Translations under genes and position numbers: made by a program | In this document: positions 1-5,929 of the stretch, piece after piece | Layout of the letters: each line of letters begins with the position of its first letter | Numbering within the stretch: the first letter of the stretch is position 1 | The notes under the pieces: model-generated | Told to the model about the DNA's origin: nothing | The model's input: the letters and a program-made list of their open reading frames with translations, nothing else | Database searches by the model: none | NCBI GenBank assembly: GCA_046329195.1 | Contig: JAXLVB010000001.1 | Coordinates: forward strand, 1,984,001 to 2,048,000 | Source: JAXLVB01 sp046329195 | GTDB taxonomy: Bacteria; Bacteroidota; Bacteroidia; Cytophagales; Spirosomataceae | Direction: 5' to 3' | DNA: 64,000 nucleotides

Positions 1-844
1 TTGAAATCCAGATTCGCCCCTCTGAATCTGCAACAATTTTGTCAGCCGCTGCCAAACTGATTCGGGGATGTTCTTGGATGAGCCCCCAATGGCGCAATGT
101 ATTGCCTTTGAGGCTACGACAATACAAGAGCGAATCGCTGAGGTCACCGTACCAGAGGTTGTGTTGGTGGTCTATGGTCAGCGAAATGATAGGGTGGTTG
201 TTCAGAAAGGTCCAGCGTTTCGGATTATGTCCATGATAATACAGTTGGTTGGCCTGATAATCCAGAAAATGAATGCCTTGGCTAGTGGCTATCCAAAAAC
301 CATGACGAGTAGTATCTGTAACGACACAACGATTAGAAATCAGAAGATGGTCGGGCTGATTGTTCCACCGAATAAGCTTTTGCTGAGTGGTATTCCATAA
401 GTAAATCCCTTTTTCTTGCGTAAAAACCCACATCCGATGCTGTTGGTCTCGCTTAATGTTAACAACAGTCAAGGCCGAATCGGCAGACGTGAGGGATAGT
501 TTTTGGAATAATTGATGGGCTTTGTCGAACGTATAGACGCCTTCGTTGGTACCTATCCATAGCAGCCCGTGGGCATCTTCAGACAGGGCTTGGATATGGT
601 CGCTCAGCAACCCTCGTACGTTTTGATGCGCCTGATTAAAAACCTTAAACCCAGAGCCGTCGTAGCGATTGAGGCCGTTTGCAGTACCAAACCAGTAGAA
701 TCCTTCACGGTCTTTATGAATACACAAGACAGACTTGTAAGAAAGCCCGTCGGAGACATTGAGGTTATCAAAAATATATTGTCCAGAAGCATTGAATGCC
801 ACCAGCAAACCCCAAATAAGCCCTATGAATAGCGAACGTTTCAA
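1..844 (-). CDS. Two-component-regulator propeller (Reg_prop) sensor protein, N-terminal part
   Basis: Reading the minus strand from a TTG at 844 gives an uninterrupted frame of about 280 residues that runs off the left edge. It opens with a signal peptide (KRSLFIGLIWGLLVAFNASG) and continues with repeats of the Reg_prop type: FDNLNVSDGLSYKSV, DREGFYWFGTANGLNRYDG, DAHGLLWIGTNEGVYTFD, HGFWIATSQGIHFLD. Such propellers form the periplasmic half of hybrid two-component systems that sense released oligosaccharides in Bacteroidota. The cytoplasmic kinase/HTH part would lie left of the window, so the exact class cannot be decided. It is divergent from the GH43 gene, which fits a regulator of the rhamnogalacturonan locus (inference). 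No in-frame ATG exists upstream of the TTG that would give a better signal peptide. Confidence 0.8.
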   Translation of the reverse strand, partial: MKRSLFIGLIWGLLVAFNASGQYIFDNLNVSDGLSYKSVLCIHKDREGFYWFGTANGLNRYDGSGFKVFNQAHQNVRGLLSDHIQALSEDAHGLLWIGTNEGVYTFDKAHQLFQKLSLTSADSALTVVNIKRDQQHRMWVFTQEKGIYLWNTTQQKLIRWNNQPDHLLISNRCVVTDTTRHGFWIATSQGIHFLDYQANQLYYHGHNPKRWTFLNNHPIISLTIDHQHNLWYGDLSDSLLYCRSLKGNTLRHWGLIQEHPRISLAAADKIVADSEGRIWIS

Positions 845-986
845 GGCAGTAACAGTCTTTAAACTACACGTTATTTGGTAAGTGAAGTCGTTGATGAGCT
901 GAAAAACCTCACATGGTGCCAGTTCTGTTGGCCTTTTATGTAGTTTTACAGCTCCAAATTTTATCAGTGACTCTGAACTTAACCCT

Positions 987-2027
987 ATGAAAAAGCTCTT
1001 TTTCTTGTGGCTTGTACCAGCCCTATTGCAAGCACAAACATTCAAAAACCCATTGCTTCCGTCTGGTGCCGACCCGTGGTCATTTTACAAAGATGGCTTT
1101 TACTATTACATGCACACCACTGGAGCCAACCTCACCATCTGGAAAACCAACGATCTCTCACAACTGGCCACCGCCCAAAAGGTAATCGTATGGACACCGC
1201 CTGTTACTGGCCCTTATTCCAAAGAGATTTGGGCACCCGAACTTCATTTTTTGCAAGACAGATGGTACATCTACTTTGCCGCTGACGATGGCCACAACCG
1301 CAACCACCGCCTCTACGTCATCGAAAACCCATCGCCTGACCCTACGCAAGGTACTTGGACGATGAAAGGTCAGCTCAAAACACCTCAAGACAAATGGGCC
1401 ATTGATGGTTCGGTTTTTGAACATAAAGGCCAGTTGTATCTGACGTGGTCGGGTTGGGAAGGCGACGAAAACGGTCGCCAAGACATTTACCTTTGTAAAA
1501 TGAGTAACCCGTGGACCTGCGTGGGCAATCGAGTTCGGATTTCGGACCCTCAGTTTGAGTGGGAACAACATGGCTCCTTGTACCGCCCCGGCCCCGACGA
1601 CAAACCGATTGTCTTGGTTAACGAAGGCCCCCAGTTTTTGAGAAGCCCGAATGGTCGCCTCAATATCATTTTCTCGGCTAGTGGCTGCTGGACCGACTTC
1701 TACACACTCGGTATGATACACGCCTCGCCCCATGCCGACTTAATGAATCCTGCTTCGTGGGTCAAGCATCCCTCACCGGTGTTTTGGGGCAACCAAGTAA
1801 AAGGCACGTATGCCGCAGGGCATAATAGCTTTTTGGTATCGCCCGACGGCAAACAAAACTGGATTCTGTATCATGCCAACAGCGAACCTGGACAGGGCTG
1901 CGGCAAACAACGTTCGCCCCGTATGCAACCTTTTACTTTTGCGGCCAATGGTACTCCTGTGTTTGGTAGCCCACTCTCTACGGATATTGAGCTTTCTATC
2001 CCAAGAAACAATCCCATAAAGCCCTAA
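987..2027 (+). CDS. GH43 family glycosidase, probable exo-alpha-L-arabinofuranosidase/arabinanase type
   Basis: 346 residues with a signal peptide (MKKLFFLWLVPALLQAQ) and the five-bladed propeller signature of GH43. D29 in GADPWS is the expected general base, D140 in WAIDGSVF the pKa modulator and E213 in VNEGPQF the general acid. WAPELH at 82-87 is also characteristic. The family removes arabinosyl or xylosyl side chains from pectin and hemicellulose; an arabinan/RG-I side-chain role is inferred from the downstream RG-I genes. It is the first plus-strand gene after the divergent Reg_prop sensor and is separated from the rest of the locus by the lanthipeptide island. It is probably periplasmic or surface-exposed. 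The exact substrate (alpha-1,5-arabinan or other) cannot be read from sequence. Confidence 0.85.
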   Translation: MKKLFFLWLVPALLQAQTFKNPLLPSGADPWSFYKDGFYYYMHTTGANLTIWKTNDLSQLATAQKVIVWTPPVTGPYSKEIWAPELHFLQDRWYIYFAADDGHNRNHRLYVIENPSPDPTQGTWTMKGQLKTPQDKWAIDGSVFEHKGQLYLTWSGWEGDENGRQDIYLCKMSNPWTCVGNRVRISDPQFEWEQHGSLYRPGPDDKPIVLVNEGPQFLRSPNGRLNIIFSASGCWTDFYTLGMIHASPHADLMNPASWVKHPSPVFWGNQVKGTYAAGHNSFLVSPDGKQNWILYHANSEPGQGCGKQRSPRMQPFTFAANGTPVFGSPLSTDIELSIPRNNPIKP

Positions 2028-2179
2028 TAGTCAATATTTTAATAAAAATACATTCTCAGTTTATGCCATTTTTTGTGCCTTTGTCCTAAAAATGGCATTG
2101 CTGCCTGTGTGCAAAAGTCTATTTCGCAAACAGGCAGCACGACGAGCATTGAGCCAATTGGGTCTTTCCCCAAAAGCCG

Positions 2180-2208
2180 AAAGCCGCCCCTGTGTTGAGG
2201 GCGGCTTT
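2180..2208 (-). terminator. Hairpin terminator after the lanthipeptide precursor array
   Basis: A 10-bp perfect stem (AAAGCCGCCC at 2180-2189 with GGGCGGCTTT at 2199-2208) and a 9-nt loop lie 11 bp beyond the stop of the last precursor gene. A T run follows on the plus side (TTTTC), so it may act in both directions and also insulate the convergent GH43 transcript ending at 2027. Apart from this hairpin, the 2028-2218 gap holds nothing recognised. Confidence 0.6.
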
Positions 2209-2218
2209 TCTAGTGTAC

Positions 2219-2350
2219 TTACAAGCAGAAACAAGTGTTCTTGCGAGTGTAGGCGGTTGGAACTCCGCCTTTTACAGCGTTAAGTTGCTTGTCTGAAAGG
2301 TTTACAACTTTGTCGGTTTTCAATGCTAACGTTTTTACTGTCTTTTTCAT
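2219..2350 (-). CDS. Class I lanthipeptide-type precursor peptide A (43 aa)
   Basis: A short gene starting at ATG 2350. The leader MKKTVKTLALKTDKVVNLSD is nearly the same as in the four neighbouring peptides and ends in a double-glycine site (KGG, residues 27-29). The presumed core after GG is VPTAYTRKNTCFCL, with three Thr and two Cys that could form (methyl)lanthionine rings. It is the last of four precursors in the D-C-B-A unit and is followed by the hairpin at 2180-2208. A short palindrome (GTCG-TAA-CGAC) lies just upstream of the start. The K-L-x-L-K-T-D-K-(I/V)-V-x-L-S leader is known from Bacteroidota class I lanthipeptides; modification and cleavage are inference. Confidence 0.8.
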   Translation of the reverse strand: MKKTVKTLALKTDKVVNLSDKQLNAVKGGVPTAYTRKNTCFCL

Positions 2351-2479
2351 GGCAATGCGTCGTTACGACTTATTTTAAATTGGTTGTTTTGTTTGTTGAT
2401 GCACTGTAAATGCACTATTGTTTCATACAAATTAAAAGCACCTAAGCCTTTATTTTATGTGAGGATTCCGTTGTAAGGC

Positions 2480-2623
2480 TTACGAGTTGCAGGCACTCTG
2501 ACCCGGACAAGTCCAAGACTGACCAATTGGCTTGCCTGCACCTTTAACTTGCTGAGCTTGCATCATAGTAAGGCTTACGATTGTGTCTGTCTTCAAGGTC
2601 AATGTTTTTACTGTCTTTTTCAT
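2480..2623 (-). CDS. Class I lanthipeptide-type precursor peptide B (47 aa)
   Basis: Starts at ATG 2623 with the leader MKKTVKTLTLKTDTIVSLT, clearly homologous to the other precursors. The processing site differs: KGAG (residues 27-30) replaces GG. The C-terminal part, KPIGQSWTCPGQSACNS, has two Cys (39, 45) and several Ser/Thr. The first 19 codons are almost identical in DNA to those of peptides C and D, but the core is unrelated, the usual pattern for diversified precursors. The 5' untranslated part carries the CCGT-AGTG-ACGG palindrome shared with C and D. The absent GG may mean a different protease site or a decaying copy. Confidence 0.75.
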   Translation of the reverse strand: MKKTVKTLTLKTDTIVSLTMMQAQQVKGAGKPIGQSWTCPGQSACNS

Positions 2624-2700
2624 GGTGATCCGTCACTACGGTTTTGTTTGTGTTAATTGTTTGGTTGTGTTGATGTTGTTTTCGGTAGTTTGGCTGTAAA

Positions 2701-2838
2701 CTAGTCACGGCACCAGCATACTGACTTTACAGGTGCTGTTACTGGATAGGCTCCACCTACTATGGCTTGAGCGTTTTCTTTTGAAAGGCTTACGATTTTG
2801 TCAGTCTTTAAGGTCAATGTTTTTACTGTCTTTTTCAT
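2701..2838 (-). CDS. Class I lanthipeptide-type precursor peptide C (45 aa)
   Basis: Starts at ATG 2838 and ends at TAG 2703-2701. Leader MKKTVKTLTLKTDKIVSLSK, double-glycine site at residues 28-29 (IVGG), presumed core AYPVTAPVKSVCWCRD. The core has one Thr, one Ser and two Cys, so at most two thioether rings are possible. It is identical in protein sequence to peptide D, encoded by the neighbouring tandem unit. It lies 77 bp downstream of D and 77 bp upstream of B on the same strand, consistent with one transcript. It is a clear member of the precursor set; the mature product is unknown. Confidence 0.82.
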   Translation of the reverse strand: MKKTVKTLTLKTDKIVSLSKENAQAIVGGAYPVTAPVKSVCWCRD

Positions 2839-2914
2839 GGTGCTCCGTCACTACGGCTTTGTTTGTGTTAATTGTTGGTTGTGTTGATGTTGTTTTCGGT
2901 AGTTTGGCTGTGAA

Positions 2915-3052
2915 CTAGTCACGGCACCAGCATACTGACTTTACAGGTGCTGTTACTGGATAGGCTCCACCTACTATGGCTTGAGCGTTTTCTTTTGAAA
3001 GACTTACGATTTTGTCAGTCTTTAAAGTCAATGTTTTTACTGTCTTTTTCAT
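2915..3052 (-). CDS. Class I lanthipeptide-type precursor peptide D (45 aa, identical to C)
   Basis: Starts at ATG 3052 and encodes the same 45 residues as peptide C, with leader ending IVGG and core AYPVTAPVKSVCWCRD. It is the first gene of the D-C-B-A unit. A promoter-like sequence lies at 3137-3168 and a pair of 21-bp-spaced direct repeats at 3181-3209. Two identical copies at the promoter-proximal end suggest that this peptide is the main product of the array (inference from gene dosage). Confidence 0.82.
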   Translation of the reverse strand: MKKTVKTLTLKTDKIVSLSKENAQAIVGGAYPVTAPVKSVCWCRD

Positions 3053-3136
3053 GGTGATCCGTCACTACGGCTTTGTTTGTGTTAATTGTTAGTTGTGTTG
3101 TACCGCTTGTGGCGGTGTTGTTCTTGATTGACGATG

Positions 3137-3168
3137 CAAAGTTGTGGCGTAAAATTTCCCTCCGAAAA
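3137..3168 (-). promoter_or_regulatory. Putative promoter of precursor array D-C-B-A
   Basis: On the minus strand CAACTTTG (3144-3137) matches the Bacteroidota -7 box TAnnTTTG at 7 of 8 positions. A TTTT (3168-3165) sits 20 bp upstream where the -33 TTTG is expected. The start of transcription would be near 3130, giving an untranslated leader of about 75 nt. The call rests on consensus matching only. Confidence 0.35.
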
Positions 3169-3180
3169 TGTACTTCCCCG

Positions 3181-3209
3181 AACCGTAGAAAAAAGGGATT
3201 AAACCGTAG
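3181..3209. promoter_or_regulatory. Direct repeats AACCGTAG spaced by one 21-bp period, possible LytTR-type operator
   Basis: AACCGTAG occurs at 3181-3188 and again at 3202-3209, exactly 21 bp apart, about 50-80 bp upstream of the inferred transcription start of the precursor array. Two 9-bp direct repeats with a 12-bp spacer is the layout bound by LytTR-domain regulators. A third copy (AACCGTAG, 4925-4932) lies upstream of the second lanthipeptide unit. Function is inferred from layout and position. Confidence 0.35.
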
Positions 3210-3243
3210 GAACTATTTGCTGTGGCGTTGGAGTGCTTTATCC

Positions 3244-3273
3244 ATAAAAAAATCCTGCTGATGAGGCAGGATT
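3244..3273 (-). terminator. Rho-independent terminator of the precursor E-lanC unit
   Basis: On the minus strand AATCCTGC (3273-3266), a 7-nt loop and GCAGGATT (3258-3251) form an 8-bp stem followed directly by a T tract (plus-strand A run at 3246-3250). It lies about 30 bp beyond the lanC stop codon, as expected for an intrinsic terminator. Confidence 0.75.
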
Positions 3274-3301
3274 GGGGATATTATTATCAAAAGGCACTTT
3301 C

Positions 3302-4501
3302 TTATGAAATCAGTAAGAATCGGTCCCAAGTCTTAGCGCCACCCAAGGCAGATAAGAACGCTAAGCCAATACCCGCTTCGCCATCTAATACCGACAAGTT
3401 AGACGTGTAGCCACCATCTATGCCTCGATACGTCAAAAACACATCTTCTTGTGTAGGAAGTAAGGCCAAGTCTAGCCCTTTTTGCATCCAAGCAGTAGCC
3501 GCTGCCTCAAGTAAAGGGTCTTGGAGGCGTTCTGCAAACCGTTGGAACAGATAGGCTGCGCCCACAGCCCCATGACAGAGCGGAGCATCATTCACTCGGA
3601 GGTCATCGTCGTGTCGAGTGGCGGCCTGTCTTACGGTTTGGGCGGCAATGTCTTTCCAAGCTTGCTGATTCAGCTTCTCGCCAGCCAGCCAAAAGGTATT
3701 GGCAATGCCCAAGTCGCCATAGCACCAAGCCAAGCGGCTCTCTTGGTCTGCGGGGGTATCTGTTACGGTATTCGGAAAAACCGAATGACAGGCTTTATTG
3801 CGCACACGCCACATCCATTGCAAGTTGCCTGTGATTAACTCCTGGCATCGTTCGGGGGCATACCCTTGCTCATAGAATAAACTCAATATCGCTGTGATGC
3901 TGGCCGTTCCGTGCGACAGCCCCAAGTTGTAATCACGAGCAGTAGTTAAGTCATACGAGTTGAAATTCAAGAACTTCCACGTAATGTCTCCACTGTCAAA
4001 CCGAACTGCAACGGCTGATAGCTGCTCTACTAGTTGCGCTATATAAGTCGCTATCTGTGGCGAAGGGGTTCGTTCCAGAAAGTACATAGCCGCACTCAAG
4101 CCACCGTGTAAATAGTCAAAATCCCCTTCTTTGAGCATGGCCATCGAAATCTCAAATAAGCCTTCGTCCAAGCCTTCCACAATGCCTTGGGCGTCCAATT
4201 CGTCGTCTTGCAAGAGGCCTTGATTGTGCAGATGCAAAAATGTCCATGCAATACCCGCAATACCCGAAGCAAATGAGTGAATCAGTTCGCCTTCTTGAAC
4301 TTTGCTAAGGCTATCGGAGATGTACTCCCAAAGTTGATTGTCGTCTTCTACACCAAAATGATGATTGTAATACGCTTCAAAAAGCGCAAAGCCCATTTTG
4401 CCACCCATCAACGAAACGTCGTTTTGCTGAGAGGCCGTAGTAATATGACGATGCAAGCGAGGCAGTAGTTCTTGGATGGTAGCGAGTTGAGAGGGGGTCA
4501 T
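3302..4501 (-). CDS. lanC: Lanthionine synthetase C family cyclase (LanC)
   Basis: 399 residues, the usual length for LanC. The zinc site is complete: C260 in WCYGDLG and the Cys-His pair C309-H310 in LCHGAVG. GLSHG with H197 and the C-terminal GEAGIGLAFLSA segment are also family hallmarks. LanC proteins form an (alpha/alpha)6 toroid and catalyse addition of cysteine thiols to dehydrated Ser/Thr, closing lanthionine rings. The gene follows precursor E by 87 bp and is followed by a terminator; four more precursors lie downstream on the same strand. Ring closure needs a LanB-type dehydratase, and none is encoded within this window, so the partner must act in trans or be lost. No signal peptide is present, as expected for a cytoplasmic enzyme. 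Confidence 0.92.
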   Translation of the reverse strand: MTPSQLATIQELLPRLHRHITTASQQNDVSLMGGKMGFALFEAYYNHHFGVEDDNQLWEYISDSLSKVQEGELIHSFASGIAGIAWTFLHLHNQGLLQDDELDAQGIVEGLDEGLFEISMAMLKEGDFDYLHGGLSAAMYFLERTPSPQIATYIAQLVEQLSAVAVRFDSGDITWKFLNFNSYDLTTARDYNLGLSHGTASITAILSLFYEQGYAPERCQELITGNLQWMWRVRNKACHSVFPNTVTDTPADQESRLAWCYGDLGIANTFWLAGEKLNQQAWKDIAAQTVRQAATRHDDDLRVNDAPLCHGAVGAAYLFQRFAERLQDPLLEAAATAWMQKGLDLALLPTQEDVFLTYRGIDGGYTSNLSVLDGEAGIGLAFLSALGGAKTWDRFLLIS

Positions 4502-4588
4502 GATGGAATGGGTTTGAATGAATAAAACCTCGCTACGAACGAGGTTCGTAACGAGGAGGATTTTTCTAAACGAGTGCTTCCTTGCGGC

Positions 4589-4756
4589 TTAGCAGTTCCA
4601 AGTACAGCAAGGTGCGGACCCGCCACCTTCGCAAGTAGCACAGTTTGACCATTTGGTTTGCGGTTTTGCACCACCTACAATTGCAGTAGCCTCTAATTTA
4701 GAAAGACTTACGACTTTGTCGGTTTTGAGTGATAATTTTGAGATTTGCTTTTTCAT
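4589..4756 (-). CDS. Class I lanthipeptide-type precursor peptide E (55 aa, Cys-rich)
   Basis: Starts at ATG 4756. The leader MKKQISKLSLKTDKVVSLSK ends in IVGG (residues 26-29). The presumed core is 26 residues (30-55) with five Cys (39, 42, 50, 51, 55) and five Ser/Thr (34, 37, 41, 47, 52), so up to five thioether rings would be possible. It lies 87 bp upstream of lanC and is probably co-transcribed with it from the promoter at 4839-4870. It is the most elaborate of the five precursors. A short inverted repeat (GTAG-N7-CTAC) precedes the start. Confidence 0.82.
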   Translation of the reverse strand: MKKQISKLSLKTDKVVSLSKLEATAIVGGAKPQTKWSNCATCEGGGSAPCCTWNC

Positions 4757-4838
4757 GGCTTTAAAAATTTGGTAGTCTTTGCCTACTCTACTCAGTTTTC
4801 GGCATCCCTGTTGGCAACTCCTATCGTGATTGCTGCAA

Positions 4839-4870
4839 CAAAATTCTAAGCTCTACGCCGCTCACCCAAA
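4839..4870 (-). promoter_or_regulatory. Putative promoter of the precursor E-lanC unit
   Basis: On the minus strand TTTG (4870-4867) is followed after exactly 20 nt by GAATTTTG (4846-4839), a 7-of-8 match to the Bacteroidota TAnnTTTG box. Transcription would start near 4832, about 75 nt before the start codon, the same leader length as inferred for the precursor D unit. Confidence 0.45.
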
Positions 4871-4906
4871 ACAACCTACCCGAACCAGCCAAAAAAAGGA
4901 TTGAAG

Positions 4907-4944
4907 TGACAAATTTGACAGATGAACCGTAGAAAAATTTGTCA
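4907..4944. promoter_or_regulatory. Inverted repeat TGACAAATTT/AAATTTGTCA in the divergent intergenic region
   Basis: A perfect 10-bp inverted repeat (4907-4916 and 4935-4944, 18-nt spacer) lies between the lanthipeptide unit (minus) and the first acetylesterase gene (plus). The AACCGTAG copy at 4925-4932 sits inside the spacer. It could be an operator for either or both directions. Apart from these sites and the promoter-like boxes, the 4757-5101 gap shows no gene. Confidence 0.35.
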
Positions 4945-5048
4945 GTCTTACCTCTACTATACAGTCTTTGGTCGAGTTCTGGGGAGTTGTTGTTTTCATT
5001 TTTTGCCGATACAGGTAGGTATGGGAGGGTTAAGCGTCGGAAGCTTTT

Positions 5049-5056
5049 TAGTTTTG
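5049..5056 (+). promoter_or_regulatory. Putative -7 box of the rhamnogalacturonan operon
   Basis: TAGTTTTG matches TAnnTTTG exactly, 46 bp before the acetylesterase start codon. No TTTG is present at the standard -33 distance; the nearest is at 5002-5005. An activator-dependent promoter would be compatible with that, but the evidence is weak. Confidence 0.3.
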
Positions 5057-5101
5057 AGCAACGTAAGTCATTCTTAGCTATCACTTTAAGCCTATTTACG
5101 C

Positions 5102-5896
5102 ATGAAACGCCTCGGTTTTTTAGCATGTATTGTATTGTTATCGTCGTTTATCATCGGCTCAGCTACCAAGCCTACGCTGTATATTATTGGTGACTCTACC
5201 GTCAAAAACGGCTCAGGCAAAGGCCAAGACAGCATGTGGGGCTGGGGGAGTTTTCTGCATGAGTACTTTGACACTACTCGTATCCATCTCGAAAATCACG
5301 CCATCGGTGGTCGTAGCAGCCGTACTTTTATCACAGAAGGCCGATGGGAACGAATTCTGGCCAAACTTCAACCCGGTGACTACGTAATCATGCAGTTTGG
5401 GCATAACGACAACGGTGCTTTGAACGACTCGACTCGTGCCCGTGGAACCATTAAAGGCTTAGGGGAGGAAACCCAAGAAATTGATAACCTACTGACCAAA
5501 AAGCACGAAATCGTACACACTTTTGGCTGGTATATGCGCAAGTATGTGGACGAAACCAAAGCCAAAGGAGCTATTCCGATTGTGTGCTCGCCAGTACCTC
5601 GCAACAACTGGAAAGACGGCAAGATTGCTACGTCTGAAAACGGTCATCGTCAGTGGGCAGAGGCTGTAGCCAAGTCAAACGGAGCGTTTTATGTTGATTT
5701 GTTTGGCATTATTGCTACCAAATACGAAGCCGCTGGCGAGGCTCGTGTAAAGCCAGATTATTTTACCCCTAAAGATAACACACACACCAACGAGGCAGGT
5801 GCTAAACTAAACGCCGCCTCGGTTGTAGAAGGTTTAAAGCAGCTAAAAGACTGTTCGTTGAATAACTTTTTGGTAAATTCAGAGCTTAAAAAGTAA
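5102..5896 (+). CDS. Rhamnogalacturonan acetylesterase (CE12-type SGNH hydrolase)
   Basis: 264 residues with an N-terminal signal peptide ending near residue 20. The SGNH blocks are intact: nucleophile S32 in GDSTV, Gly in NHAIGGRSSRTF (65-76), N102 in GHND, and the Asp-His pair D225/H228 in DNTHTNEAGA. The length and the GDST and GGRSSRTF motifs match the bacterial RGAE/YesT group, which removes acetyl groups from galacturonic acid in RG-I so that lyases can act. It is the first gene of a run of eight plus-strand RG-I genes, 33 bp before the GH95 gene. Expected location is periplasm or outer surface. Confidence 0.9.
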   Translation: MKRLGFLACIVLLSSFIIGSATKPTLYIIGDSTVKNGSGKGQDSMWGWGSFLHEYFDTTRIHLENHAIGGRSSRTFITEGRWERILAKLQPGDYVIMQFGHNDNGALNDSTRARGTIKGLGEETQEIDNLLTKKHEIVHTFGWYMRKYVDETKAKGAIPIVCSPVPRNNWKDGKIATSENGHRQWAEAVAKSNGAFYVDLFGIIATKYEAAGEARVKPDYFTPKDNTHTNEAGAKLNAASVVEGLKQLKDCSLNNFLVNSELKK

Positions 5897-5929
5897 CATT
5901 CTATTCAAGCTCCTGAAAACCAAACAACT

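Larger units (their letters stand above)
2624..3052. repeat. 214/215-bp tandem duplication carrying one precursor gene per unit
   Basis: Units 2624-2838 and 2839-3052 are near-identical head to tail, each with a 5' region and a complete precursor gene. The differences noticed are a few single bases and one 1-bp indel. In the coding parts the two changes seen are synonymous (AGC/AGT Ser, ACC/ACT Thr), so the peptides are identical. This points to a recent duplication under selection to keep the peptide. Confidence 0.85.

Noticed and set aside
1158..1733. A 191-codon open frame antisense to the GH43 gene
   Set aside because: GH43 has all catalytic residues and a signal peptide; the antisense frame shows no family features.
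2092..2283. A 63-codon plus-strand frame in the GH43-lanthipeptide gap
   Set aside because: It runs through the terminator hairpin and antisense to precursor A; no features of a real protein.
4821..5126. A 101-codon minus-strand frame in the divergent lan/RG-I intergenic region
   Set aside because: It overlaps the acetylesterase start, the promoter-like boxes and inverted repeat, and has no recognisable domain.
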